Shown: positions 7,724 to 16,856 of the stretch, piece by piece
Layout of the letters: every line of letters starts with the position of its first letter
How positions within the stretch are numbered: the stretch's first letter is position 1
DNA from: Bacteroidales bacterium UBA3289
GTDB lineage: Bacteria; Bacteroidota; Bacteroidia; Bacteroidales; UBA932
Direction of reading: 5' to 3'
Assembly: GCA_002361625.1 (NCBI GenBank)
Contig: DETL01000002.1
Coordinates: 18,548-82,547, forward strand
Length of the DNA stretch: 64,000 bases
Program-made: the position numbers and the translations under genes
Notes under the pieces: model-generated
What the model was told of the DNA's origin: nothing
Database searches by the model: none
What the model saw: only the letters and a program-made list of their open reading frames with translations

Positions 7724-9082
7724 ATGAAAAGCAAGCTGACCGTACTGTCTCTCCTCACACTGCTGACCGCATGCACGGCCGGGGACCCCGTCATCACCGT
7801 CTCCGGCGGAAAGATCCAGGGTATCGTATCCGAAAACCCCGAGGTCACCGTCTTCAAAGGCATCCCTTATGCCGCGCCGCCCGTGGGCGACCTCCGCTGG
7901 CAGGCGCCTCAGCCGGTGAAGCCGTGGGAAGGCGTCCGTACCTGCGACACGTTCGGGCGCATCGCCTGGCAGCCCGGCAATGCGCCCGGCACCTTCTACG
8001 GCGACGAATTTTACTGGGAAGGAACGCCCGAGCCCAGCGAGGACTGCCTGTACCTGAACGTATGGGCCCCGGCCAAGACCGTCGGCAAGCCGGAAGCCGG
8101 ACTTCCCGTCACCCTCTGGATCCACGGCGGCGCTTTCATGAACGGCTATGGCTACGAAGTCACCATGGACGGAGACGAATGGGCGAAGCGGGGCGTCATC
8201 CTCGTCACCATCAACTACCGCCTCGGCACCTTCGGTTTCCTGTCCCACCCCGAACTGACGGCCGAGCAGGGCCAGTCCGGTAACTACGGCATGATGGACC
8301 AGATCGCCGCGCTCCAATGGGTCCATGACAACATCGCGGCCTTCGGCGGAGATCCGTCCCGGGTCACCGTCTTCGGACAGAGCGCCGGCGCGATGAGCGT
8401 GAAGAACCTCCTCGCCTCTCCCTGCTCCCGCGGCCTTCTCGCCGGAGCCATCATCCAGAGCGGCGGCGGTATCGGCCTCCGTTCCCTCTCCCCCACCGGC
8501 GGCATTCCGCAGTCCTTCTATGACGAGCAGGGAAAAGCCATCATGGACCATTCCAGCCTCACCGACCTCTCCCTGATGCGGGAGGCCTCCGCCGAGACCG
8601 TCTTCGCCGCCTCCGGCAAGTATTCCGCCGACGGGAAGGGCTGGGTGATGCTGTCCCCGCACATCGACGGGAAAGTCCTGACCGAGGACTTCGACCAAGC
8701 CCTGTACGATGGGTCCCTGGCACCGGTTCCCATCATGATCGGCTACAACAAAGACGACATGGGCCTCCTCGCCGGCGAGCCGGTGGACCGCTTCTGCGCC
8801 GTCCGCGACTCCCTGGGCTTCCCGGTCTATGAATACGAGTTCCTCCGCGAACTCCCCACCGATGAGGCGCATCCGAAGTCCGCAGCCGGCGCCTTCCATT
8901 CCGCCGAGCTCTGGTACATGTTCGGCACCCTCTCCCGCAGCTGGCGCCCCTTCACCGAGGCTGATTACGCCCTTTCAGAGCGGATGCTGGACGCCTGGAC
9001 GGCCTTCTGCAAGACGGGCAACCCCGGCTGGGACGCCTATAAGCACGACAAGCCCTTCAAGCAGGAATTCGACATCCAGTAG
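7724..9082 (+). CDS. Type-B carboxylesterase lipoprotein
   Basis: 452 residues with a lipoprotein signal (MKSKLTVLSLLTLLTAC). Family hallmarks: FKGIPYAAPPVGDLRWQAP near residue 44, SEDCLYLNVW near 105, oxyanion loop LWIHGGAFMNGYG, and nucleophile motif VFGQSAGAMS with Ser220. It is about 50 residues shorter than typical family members. It probably removes acyl or acetyl esters from a glycan at the cell surface or in the periplasm. A paralogue lies at 22725-24182. It is the first gene of the utilisation locus in plus orientation with its own -7 box. Confidence 0.85.
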   Translation: MKSKLTVLSLLTLLTACTAGDPVITVSGGKIQGIVSENPEVTVFKGIPYAAPPVGDLRWQAPQPVKPWEGVRTCDTFGRIAWQPGNAPGTFYGDEFYWEGTPEPSEDCLYLNVWAPAKTVGKPEAGLPVTLWIHGGAFMNGYGYEVTMDGDEWAKRGVILVTINYRLGTFGFLSHPELTAEQGQSGNYGMMDQIAALQWVHDNIAAFGGDPSRVTVFGQSAGAMSVKNLLASPCSRGLLAGAIIQSGGGIGLRSLSPTGGIPQSFYDEQGKAIMDHSSLTDLSLMREASAETVFAASGKYSADGKGWVMLSPHIDGKVLTEDFDQALYDGSLAPVPIMIGYNKDDMGLLAGEPVDRFCAVRDSLGFPVYEYEFLRELPTDEAHPKSAAGAFHSAELWYMFGTLSRSWRPFTEADYALSERMLDAWTAFCKTGNPGWDAYKHDKPFKQEFDIQ

Positions 9083-9096
9083 CGTTTTCCGCCCTT

Positions 9097-9125
9097 TTAA
9101 ACAAGGGAAGAAAAGATTGAACAGG
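9097..9125 (+). promoter_or_regulatory. Candidate TTGAACA direct-repeat operator
   Basis: TTAAACAAG (9097-9105) and TTGAACAGG (9117-9125) are exactly 20 bp apart, about 30 bp before the promoter of the 9186 esterase. The same motif with 20-21 bp spacing occurs at 10288, 24283 and 30952. Confidence 0.5.
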
Positions 9126-9137
9126 AGGATACTGTCC

Positions 9138-9175
9138 GATTGGTCGGAGCGCATTACCTTTGCATCCGACCAATC
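9138..9175 (+). promoter_or_regulatory. Promoter enclosed by a perfect 11-bp inverted repeat
   Basis: GATTGGTCGGA (9138-9148) and TCCGACCAATC (9165-9175) are perfect inverted copies flanking the -7 box TACCTTTG (9155-9162). The right arm falls in the predicted 5' leader, 11 bases before the ATG at 9186. It could be an operator or a transcript hairpin. Confidence 0.6.
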
Positions 9176-9185
9176 TGACACTGAA

Positions 9186-10268
9186 ATGAAACGACTCCTG
9201 ATCCTCTCCGCAGCCTGCCTCCTGGCGCTGCCGCTCAGCGCACAATGGATGCGCCAGCCCACCCCGAACGACACGCTCCAATCCACCCGCACCCTTCCGG
9301 ACGGGAAGGTCCTGTTCCAGATCTATGCGCCCGAGGCGCAAACGGTCTCCGTGACCGGAGACCTGCCGTGGGGTAATCCCGTCCGCTTCGAAAAAGCGGA
9401 GAACGGCGTCTGGAAAGGCCTCTGCGACGGCCTTGGCGAGGGCGTGTTCCGCTATTCCTTCGTCGTGGACGGCGTACGTGTCCAGGACCCCAAGGCGCCC
9501 CTCTCCGCCGAACAGGCCTCTCTCCTGACCGTAGGGGAAGGCTACGTGAAGGACGTTCCGCACGGGGCCGTCGCCCAGCGGTACTACTATTCCAAGAACC
9601 TCAAGCAGATGCGCCGGCTCCATGTATGGACCCCGGCCGGGTATGAAAAGACCACGGAAAAGCTGCCGGTGCTGTATCTGATCCACGGCGGTGGCGACAA
9701 TGACGCCTCCTGGCCCGGCGTGGGCGCGGCCGGATGGATCCTGGACAACCTCCTCGCCGAGGGGAAGATGGTCCCGATGATCGTCGTCATGCCCAACGGT
9801 ACCATTCCCGTGCAGAACGAGGTCCCGCCGTTCGCCGAGGACATGGTCTCCTCCATCATCCCTTTCATCGAAGCCAACTACAATGTCCTCACGGATAAGG
9901 ACCACCGCGCCGTGGCCGGCCTGTCCATGGGCGGCATGGAGACAATGGAAGTAGCCTTCAACCACCCCGAGATGTTCTCCTATGTCTGGGTTCTGAGTTC
10001 TTCCCTCGCCCCCGGACAGGATCCGGCGGCCGAAAGCGCCCGGCTCCGCGTGAAGGAGAACGCTGCGAAGATGAACCGCAGCTTCAAGGCCCTCGTCTTC
10101 ACGCAGGGCGGTCCCACCGACATCGCGTACAAGAACTGCGAAAACACCCGCGCGCAGCTCACCAAGGACGGACTCCGCTTCGACTATATGGAGAACGCCC
10201 AGGCCGGCCACAGCTGGACCACCTGGCGGGCCGATCTCCAGGTTCTCGCTCCCACCCTGTTCAAATAA
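9186..10268 (+). CDS. CE1-like esterase with N-terminal E-set domain
   Basis: 360 residues from ATG 9186, chosen because it gives a signal peptide (MKRLLILSAACLLALPLSAQ) just after the promoter. Residues about 30-120 form a CBM48/E-set-like beta sandwich (VSVTGDLPWGNPV, FRYSFVVDGVRVQDP). The esterase D-like alpha/beta hydrolase domain follows: PVLYLIHGGGDN, nucleophile AVAGLSMGGME with Ser247, and a C-terminal His in AGHSWTTWR. Such proteins act as acetyl, feruloyl or related esterases on plant glycans. The same architecture recurs at 10426 and 21466. Substrate acyl group is unknown. Confidence 0.85.
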   Translation: MKRLLILSAACLLALPLSAQWMRQPTPNDTLQSTRTLPDGKVLFQIYAPEAQTVSVTGDLPWGNPVRFEKAENGVWKGLCDGLGEGVFRYSFVVDGVRVQDPKAPLSAEQASLLTVGEGYVKDVPHGAVAQRYYYSKNLKQMRRLHVWTPAGYEKTTEKLPVLYLIHGGGDNDASWPGVGAAGWILDNLLAEGKMVPMIVVMPNGTIPVQNEVPPFAEDMVSSIIPFIEANYNVLTDKDHRAVAGLSMGGMETMEVAFNHPEMFSYVWVLSSSLAPGQDPAAESARLRVKENAAKMNRSFKALVFTQGGPTDIAYKNCENTRAQLTKDGLRFDYMENAQAGHSWTTWRADLQVLAPTLFK

Positions 10269-10287
10269 AGGCACTTGCGAGGCGCTT

Positions 10288-10315
10288 TGAACAAGTACGA
10301 AAAAAAATGAACAAG
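10288..10315 (+). promoter_or_regulatory. Candidate TTGAACA direct-repeat operator
   Basis: Two identical TGAACAAG copies at 10288-10295 and 10308-10315 lie exactly 20 bp apart. A further TTGAACGG is at 10339-10346. They are upstream of the esterase-SusC-SusD operon. Confidence 0.55.
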
Positions 10316-10375
10316 CCGTTTTCCCCACCGGAAAACAATTGAACGGTACACATAAGGAACGCAGAAACCAATCCG

Positions 10376-10383
10376 TACCTTTG
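10376..10383 (+). promoter_or_regulatory. -7 box for the esterase-SusC-SusD operon
   Basis: TACCTTTG, a full TAnnTTTG match, 42 bases before the ATG at 10426. Flanking GTACC and GGTAC form a short inverted repeat across it. Confidence 0.6.
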
Positions 10384-10425
10384 CCATCGGTACAACCAGC
10401 CAAACAACCATTAATTCATAACATC

Positions 10426-11604
10426 ATGAAACACATCCTCACAACCGTCGCCCTGTCCCTGGCCATCGCCGGCGCGATGAACGCCCAGGAACTGACGAAC
10501 TTCAACTTCGGCGGACGCCAGAAGCCCATCGTCTCCCCGGAAATCCAGAACGACAGCGTGACCTTCCGCCTGAAGGCCGACTACGCCACCGTCGTCAAGC
10601 TCAGCGGATCCTGGATGCCCAACCCCTGGGGCGGCACCATCGACATGCACCGCGTCGAAAACAACGTCTGGGAAGTGAAGATCCCGCTGCCGGAGCCGGA
10701 AATCTACACCTATAATTTCGTCGTGGACGGCGTCATGGTGAACGACCCGCAGAACGTTTATGTCCAGCGTGACGGCACCCGCTATCTCCCGATGTTCACC
10801 GTTCCGGGCAAGCGAACCGAGAACTATGGTGAAGCGACCCAGCACGGCACCGTGAGCCATCCCTGGTATCACAGCGAGATCCTGGGCATGGACCGCCGCC
10901 TGACCGTCTATACTCCATACGGCTACGAGGCCAATCCCAAAAAGAAATATCCGGTCCTGTACCTGCTGCACGGCGCCGGCGGTGACGAAGAGGCCTGGAC
11001 CTCCATGGGCCGTACCGCCCAGATCCTGGACAACCTCATCGAGAAGGGCCTTGCCGAGCCGATGATCGTCGTCATGCCCAACGGCAACGCCAACCAGGCG
11101 GCCGCCCGCACCCTCGGTATCCCTGAGAAGCCGATGCAGATGCGCTGGGACCGTGACGCCATCGCGAAGATGAGCGAAGCCGAGCGCGACCTCCTCATGA
11201 ACGGCTACGTCCGGAGCCTCTGCACCGAAATCGTCCCCTTCATCGAGAAGAACTTCCGTGCCATTCCCAAGCCCGCTTCCCGCGCCATCGCCGGCCTGTC
11301 CATGGGCGGCGGCCACACCATCTCCGCTTCCGTCCTGTATCCGGAGCTGTTCGACTACATCTGCCCTCTCTCCGCGGCCGGTGACGCCACGCCCGAGCAG
11401 CTTGCCGCCCTCAAGAAGGCCGGCGTGAAGCTCTACTTCCTCGCCTGCGGCAACACCGACTTCCTGTTCCAGCGGGCTGAGGACATGCACGCCAAGCTCA
11501 ATGAACTGGACTTCCCGCACGAATACTTCGTCTCCGACGGCGGCCATGTCTGGTCCAACTGGCGCCTGTACCTGAACACCTTCGCCCAGAAGCTGTTCAA
11601 GTAA
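10426..11604 (+). CDS. CE1-like esterase with N-terminal E-set domain
   Basis: 392 residues; the start gives a signal peptide (MKHILTTVALSLAIAGAMNA). An E-set/CBM48-like domain (residues about 35-125, VVKLSGSWMPNPWGG, YTYNFVVDGVMVNDP) precedes the esterase domain (PVLYLLHGAGGDEEAW, AIAGLSMGGGH with Ser292, and His in DGGHVWSNWR). It is related to the 9186 and 21466 proteins. It is 37 bases upstream of susC, so it is likely the first gene of that operon. It probably deacylates the glycan bound by the SusC/SusD pair. Confidence 0.86.
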   Translation: MKHILTTVALSLAIAGAMNAQELTNFNFGGRQKPIVSPEIQNDSVTFRLKADYATVVKLSGSWMPNPWGGTIDMHRVENNVWEVKIPLPEPEIYTYNFVVDGVMVNDPQNVYVQRDGTRYLPMFTVPGKRTENYGEATQHGTVSHPWYHSEILGMDRRLTVYTPYGYEANPKKKYPVLYLLHGAGGDEEAWTSMGRTAQILDNLIEKGLAEPMIVVMPNGNANQAAARTLGIPEKPMQMRWDRDAIAKMSEAERDLLMNGYVRSLCTEIVPFIEKNFRAIPKPASRAIAGLSMGGGHTISASVLYPELFDYICPLSAAGDATPEQLAALKKAGVKLYFLACGNTDFLFQRAEDMHAKLNELDFPHEYFVSDGGHVWSNWRLYLNTFAQKLFK

Positions 11605-11641
11605 ACCCTGATCGACAACCAACCATCATTACCTAATCAAC

Positions 11642-14600
11642 ATGAGAAAATCCAACTTGCTCAAGCGAGTGGTGTCCGTTGCACTGGGGCTTGTCCTCGG
11701 TGCCGCGGCATTGCTTGCGCAGAACACCATCACGGTGACCGGCACGGTCACGGATGCCCAGAAGGAGCCGATCATCGGCGCTTCTGTCCTGCAACAGGGC
11801 ACCACCGTCGGTGCAGCGACCGACGTGGACGGCAACTTCACGCTCACAGTGCCTGAGGGCGCAGTCCTCGAGTTCTCCTCCATCGGCTTCGAAACCCGTA
11901 CGCTCCGGGCCACGTCCAAGATGAACGTCATCCTGGTGGAAGATTCCGAGCTCCTCAATGAGACGGTGGTCGTCGGTTACGGTGTCCAGAAGAGGGAGTC
12001 CCTGACGGGTTCCATCAGCCAGATCCGATCCGAGGACATCGCTGCCACCAAGACCGCCGACGGCGTCGCCGCCCTGCAGGGAAAGATCCCGGGCCTGCTG
12101 ATCACCCAGAACAGCGGCAAGCCGGGCGCCTTCGCCTCCGAGATCAACCTCCGTGGCTTCGGCACCCCGATGGTCGTCGTGGACGGTGTCGTCCGCAGCA
12201 CCACCCGCACCCGTAAGTCCACCACCTACAACACGAACCCGAACGCCCTGGAGTCCTACACGGACCTCTCCGTCCTCCAAGAACTGAATCCGGACGACAT
12301 CGAGAGCATCTCCGTCCTGAAGGACGCCTCCGCGACCATCTACGGTCTCGGCGCCCAGAACGGCGTCATCCTCATCACCACCAAGAAGGGCCAGGTACGC
12401 AAGCCTTCCGTGAACTTCTCCGCCAACGTGAGCCTGGCTTCCCCGGTCGTCCCGCGCGACGTGGAGAGCTGGACCTCCTTCATGAAGTGGGAGAACGCCA
12501 TGTCGGACGTCGCCAAGATGAGCCACCGCTTCTCCGACGAGACCATCGCCGCCTATGAGCGCGGTGACGAGGGACTGGTCTATACCGACTGGTACAATGA
12601 AGTCTATCGCAAGTTCGCCGTCAACCAGCAGTACAACGTTTCCCTCACGGGCGGTACCGAGACGGTCAACTACTACTTCGGCGCCAACTATGCCGACGAC
12701 AACCCCGTCCTGAAGGGCGACGCCTACGGCTACAAGCGTTACGGTTTTAACGGCAACATCTCCGTCAAGCTCACCCCCGCGCTCACAATGCGCTACACCA
12801 CCAGCGTCCGCCAGAGCAACAACCTGGGCATGGGCGACTTCGATATGGACTGGAACATCTTCTACTACATCTACCAGTCCAACCCGATGGTAGGCGTCCA
12901 CACCAAGGACAATCCCAACCACTACTCCGACGTGGAAGAGCACACCAACCCGGTCGCGCTCCTGGACACCGACGCCTCCGGTTTCACCAAGACCGACCGG
13001 AAGGACTTCAGCAACACCGTGGACTTCACCTACGACGCTCCTTTCCTCAAGGGCCTGCAGTTCCAGGCGACCGGCGCCTATGACTTCGGCCGCATGAAGC
13101 AGCGCACCCTCGTCAAGAAGATGAAGCTCTACAACTACCTGACCGACATCTCCGAGCAGGGCATGGAGACCCGCCAGGAAACCCAGTATGCCGAGATGTG
13201 GAACGACAACACCCGCGTTTACGGCCGTTTCCAGGCCCTGTACAACCGCCAGTTCGGCGCGCACAACATCTCCGCCATGCTGGGCGGCGAGCTCACCAGC
13301 ATCACCAATGCCATGATCGGCGCTTCCCGCTATTATGGCGTGGACGGCGACCATTACCTCTACACCCACGACGTCATCAACCAGGCCCTCGCCTCCCGTG
13401 ACGACAACCAGGGCACCCGTTCCTCCAGCCGGACCGCCGGCTACATCGGCCGCCTGAACTACAACTACATGGGCAAGTACCTCGTGGAGGTCATGGGCCG
13501 TTACGACGGCAACTACATGTTCCAGAGAGGAAAGCGCTGGAGCCTGTTCCCGTCCTACTCCGTGGGCTGGCGCATCTCCGAGGAGAAGTTCTTCAAGAAC
13601 ATCTTCCCCTACGTGAACAACCTCAAGTTCCGCTGGTCCGACGGTTTCACCGGCGCCCCGCAAGGCTCCGCCTACGCGTACATCAACGGCTACACCGCCA
13701 GCGGCTCCTGGGTATTCTCCGACGGCGGCACCACCACCGGCTATGCCAACAGCCAGGTCGCCAACACCATTCTCACCTGGGCCAAGGTCCGCATGATGGA
13801 CTTCGGCGTGGACTGGGAGCTGTGGCAGGGCAAGTTCGGCGGTACCTTCGACTGGTTCAAGCGCCAGATGCTGGGCACGGCGGCCGTGCGCAACGCCTCC
13901 CTCCCGGACTTCTACGCCGTCTCCCTCCCGTCCGAGAACCTCAACCGCAGCGAGAACGTGGGTATGGAACTGTCCCTGTACCACCGCAACAGCATCGGCA
14001 ACTTCTCCTATCGCGTCCAGGCGACGGCCACCTTCTCCCGCAACCGTCCCACTTACATCGAAAGTGAAAATACCCGGGTGTACAAGTCCTCCATGGACTA
14101 CTGGAAGAACGGCACCCTGAACCGCTGGAACGGTTACATGGGCGGCAGCACCTATCACTGGACCGGAAACCGTTTCACCTCCGTGAACGACGCCAACGCC
14201 AGCGAGGTCCTCTACACCACCGACGGCTCCAAGGAAGGCAACCGCGGCCTGATCGTGGGCCAGTATGAGCTGGTGGACCGCAACGGGAACGGTTACATCG
14301 ACGGCGAAGACGTGTTCTACACCTGGGGTGGCGGCAATCCTCCGCTCCAGTTCGGCCTGAATTTCAGCGGCAGCTACAAGAACTTCGACTTCGCCCTCCT
14401 GTTCAACGGCGCGACCATGAAGTACAAGAGCTACGGCCTGAGCGCTTACGCCGGCTTCGGCAAGCTCAACTACCTGCCGTCCCACTACACCGACGCCTAC
14501 CATGTGGCGAACTACGGCGACGATCCCTGGAATCCTGAGACCCAGTGGGTGGAAGGTTACTGGCCGGCCCTGGTCCGCGTGGCCCAGGTGGGCTCCTACA

Positions 14601-14875
14601 ACAGCCCGTCCTACGGCAACAACCAGCCGTACAACTATGTGAATGCCAGCTTCCTCCGTCTGAAGACCATCGAACTGGGCTACCGCGTGAGCCCGAACTT
14701 CCTCCGGAAGATGGGCATCAAGAGCGCCCGCGTCTTCTTCAACGGCGGCAACCTGCTGACCATCTGCAACCCGCTCCTCAAGTATGTGGATCCCGAATCC
14801 AACGACAGCGGCCGCGCCGGCGGTGAATTCCAGATCAACAAGACCTACAGCTTCGGTTTCAACCTCAACTTCTAA
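11642..14875 (+). CDS. SusC/RagA-family TonB-linked outer membrane transporter
   Basis: 1077 residues. Signal peptide, then a carboxypeptidase-like N-terminal beta sandwich (TVTGTVTDAQKEPIIGASVLQQG, written here only in part as the DAQKEPIIGASV motif), the TonB-box region and plug domain (ETVVVGYGVQKRESLTGSIS, LRGFGTPMVVVDGV, SISVLKDASATIYG), and a long beta barrel ending in FGFNLNF with the usual C-terminal Phe. It imports oligosaccharides captured by SusD using TonB energy. It sits between an esterase and SusD with 37- and 13-base gaps. Length is typical of the family. Confidence 0.96.
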   Translation: MRKSNLLKRVVSVALGLVLGAAALLAQNTITVTGTVTDAQKEPIIGASVLQQGTTVGAATDVDGNFTLTVPEGAVLEFSSIGFETRTLRATSKMNVILVEDSELLNETVVVGYGVQKRESLTGSISQIRSEDIAATKTADGVAALQGKIPGLLITQNSGKPGAFASEINLRGFGTPMVVVDGVVRSTTRTRKSTTYNTNPNALESYTDLSVLQELNPDDIESISVLKDASATIYGLGAQNGVILITTKKGQVRKPSVNFSANVSLASPVVPRDVESWTSFMKWENAMSDVAKMSHRFSDETIAAYERGDEGLVYTDWYNEVYRKFAVNQQYNVSLTGGTETVNYYFGANYADDNPVLKGDAYGYKRYGFNGNISVKLTPALTMRYTTSVRQSNNLGMGDFDMDWNIFYYIYQSNPMVGVHTKDNPNHYSDVEEHTNPVALLDTDASGFTKTDRKDFSNTVDFTYDAPFLKGLQFQATGAYDFGRMKQRTLVKKMKLYNYLTDISEQGMETRQETQYAEMWNDNTRVYGRFQALYNRQFGAHNISAMLGGELTSITNAMIGASRYYGVDGDHYLYTHDVINQALASRDDNQGTRSSSRTAGYIGRLNYNYMGKYLVEVMGRYDGNYMFQRGKRWSLFPSYSVGWRISEEKFFKNIFPYVNNLKFRWSDGFTGAPQGSAYAYINGYTASGSWVFSDGGTTTGYANSQVANTILTWAKVRMMDFGVDWELWQGKFGGTFDWFKRQMLGTAAVRNASLPDFYAVSLPSENLNRSENVGMELSLYHRNSIGNFSYRVQATATFSRNRPTYIESENTRVYKSSMDYWKNGTLNRWNGYMGGSTYHWTGNRFTSVNDANASEVLYTTDGSKEGNRGLIVGQYELVDRNGNGYIDGEDVFYTWGGGNPPLQFGLNFSGSYKNFDFALLFNGATMKYKSYGLSAYAGFGKLNYLPSHYTDAYHVANYGDDPWNPETQWVEGYWPALVRVAQVGSYNSPSYGNNQPYNYVNASFLRLKTIELGYRVSPNFLRKMGIKSARVFFNGGNLLTICNPLLKYVDPESNDSGRAGGEFQINKTYSFGFNLNF

Positions 14876-14888
14876 TCCTTCCGAGACA

Positions 14889-16856
14889 ATGAAAAAGATA
14901 TTTGGATATATCCTGGTGGCCGGTCTCTCCTTCTCACTCGTCTCCTGCGACAAGTTCTTCGACGACATGGAAGGCGACCTGAGCAAAGTGGCGGCCGAAG
15001 ACCTGCAGTCCTCCGAGAACGGCATGCTGGCCCTGCTGGCCAACCTGTATTCCAGCCTGCCCGGCATGAGCATGACGGACAACGACAAGTACCAGATGTT
15101 CGGCAACACCGCCCGCGACGTTCCCGACTACAAGAACACGACCCCCGGTTTCTGGGACTACCGGACCATCCGTGCCGTCCACAAGTTCATGGAGGTGGTC
15201 GAGTCCGCCCGTGAGAGCGGCGCCATCGACGACGAAAAAGCGGACGCCTACATGGGCGAGGCCCTCTTCCTGCGTGCCTGCTTCTATTTCGCCAATGTCC
15301 GTACCCACGGCGGCATCCCGATCGTGGAGAAGGCGCTGGACGACGAGTACGAGCCCGGCAGCGACAACGCCGGCCTGTACTATCCGCGCAAGACCGAGAA
15401 GGAGTCCTGGGACTGGGTCCTCGGCCAGTTCGACCAGGCCATCGCCCTCCTTCCCGCTTCCCAGGGGAACAAGAGCCTGCGTGCCAACAAGTACACGGCC
15501 TACGCCATGAAGGCCCGCGCAGCCCTGTGGGCCGCTTCCGAGAGCAAGTACTGGAACCGCGCCCCCATCAACTCCAGCTATGAGGCGGTCAAGAAGAGAC
15601 TCACCTACATGGAGAGTTCCTATGCCGACGGTTACTACAAGCAGGCGATCGACGCTGCGGATGCAGTCATCAGCTCCGGGGTCTATTCCCTGTACGGCGG
15701 TGTCCCGAACGACATCACGGCCGCCATCACCAACCTGAACGACCTGTTCCAGACCTACCAGTTCTCCGAGGGCATCTTCGGCCGTTCCTACAAGACCGGC
15801 GACTCCGAGACCACGAACGGTACCGACAAATGGGTCCCCAACCAGTTCGCCGTGGGTTACACCGGCACCGGCGCCGCCAACTACGCCGCGACCCTGAACC
15901 TCGCCGACGAATACGACTACTATGACGCCGAGGACACCCGCAACCGCAAGAGCGGCAAGATCCAGACCCTCGTGTCCGGCGACGAGAACGACTATCTGGC
16001 CGATCCCCAGAGCCAGTTCACGGCCGCCAAGGTGGCTGACTACAAGCACTACAACTCCGTCCAGGAGCCCTTCCTGCTGAAGGACGCCCGCTTCCAGGCC
16101 TGGGTCATGTATCCCGGCTGCACCTTCCGCGGCATCACCGTGTACATGGAAGGCGGCATGGTCAAGCCCGACGGTTCCGTGTCCGTGTATCCCAACTCCA
16201 ACGCCTCCGGTGACGGCAACATCGGTGTCGAGAAAAACGGCGTCACCTACTATCCGTACGGCGGCGCCGGCATCAACAACTCGTCCTTCATGGGCCTTCT
16301 GACCGACAAGAACTCCAACAACCGCAACTCCTACTGCTTCTCGCCCCGCAAGTTCCTGGACCAGAACAGCGCCAACCAGTATGTCCAGTCCCCGTACTAT
16401 GACATCCGCTACGCCGAGGTCCTCCTGACCTATGCCGAGGCCGTGGCCGAGAGCGGCCAGGGCGACGTCACCAAGGCTGCGAAGTGCCTGAACGACATCC
16501 GCCACCGGGCCGGCTTCAAGGACGATGTGGCCCTGACCATCGAGAACATCCTGCATGAGTGGAAGGTGGAATTCGCCTTCGAGAACAAGTGGAGCAACGT
16601 CCTGTACCGCCGTCGCGGTTTCTACAATCCGACCAACGTCTCCAACGTGGAAGAGGGCACCGTGGGCCGCAAGCTCACCCTCATCCCGATGGTGGACCTC
16701 TCCGGCGAGAAGGCCCAGTGGATCTTCCTCCGCTCCCTTCCGATGACGGCGACGAGCGCCTGGGGCTACAGCGGCATCCTCTCCTTCAACTCCGAGGACT
16801 ACTACGCCCAGATTCCGAACTACGTGAACAACAAGATTGAACCCAACAACAAATAA
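14889..16856 (+). CDS. SusD/RagB-family glycan-binding lipoprotein
   Basis: 655 residues from ATG 14889, where a lipoprotein signal begins (MKKIFGYILVAGLSFSLVSC). The family pattern is clear: YMGEALFLRACFYFANVRTHG in the TPR-like region, NDIRHRAGF, and C-terminal EWKVEFAFENKWSNVLYRR (the RGxE-like region). It is anchored on the cell surface and delivers glycan to the SusC channel. The stop codon overlaps the start of the DUF3823 gene by one base. Confidence 0.95.
   Translation: MKKIFGYILVAGLSFSLVSCDKFFDDMEGDLSKVAAEDLQSSENGMLALLANLYSSLPGMSMTDNDKYQMFGNTARDVPDYKNTTPGFWDYRTIRAVHKFMEVVESARESGAIDDEKADAYMGEALFLRACFYFANVRTHGGIPIVEKALDDEYEPGSDNAGLYYPRKTEKESWDWVLGQFDQAIALLPASQGNKSLRANKYTAYAMKARAALWAASESKYWNRAPINSSYEAVKKRLTYMESSYADGYYKQAIDAADAVISSGVYSLYGGVPNDITAAITNLNDLFQTYQFSEGIFGRSYKTGDSETTNGTDKWVPNQFAVGYTGTGAANYAATLNLADEYDYYDAEDTRNRKSGKIQTLVSGDENDYLADPQSQFTAAKVADYKHYNSVQEPFLLKDARFQAWVMYPGCTFRGITVYMEGGMVKPDGSVSVYPNSNASGDGNIGVEKNGVTYYPYGGAGINNSSFMGLLTDKNSNNRNSYCFSPRKFLDQNSANQYVQSPYYDIRYAEVLLTYAEAVAESGQGDVTKAAKCLNDIRHRAGFKDDVALTIENILHEWKVEFAFENKWSNVLYRRRGFYNPTNVSNVEEGTVGRKLTLIPMVDLSGEKAQWIFLRSLPMTATSAWGYSGILSFNSEDYYAQIPNYVNNKIEPNNK

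Noticed and set aside
11633..15109. 1158-residue antisense frame over SusC
   Set aside because: Mirror of SusC codons; no domain, no promoter or start context.
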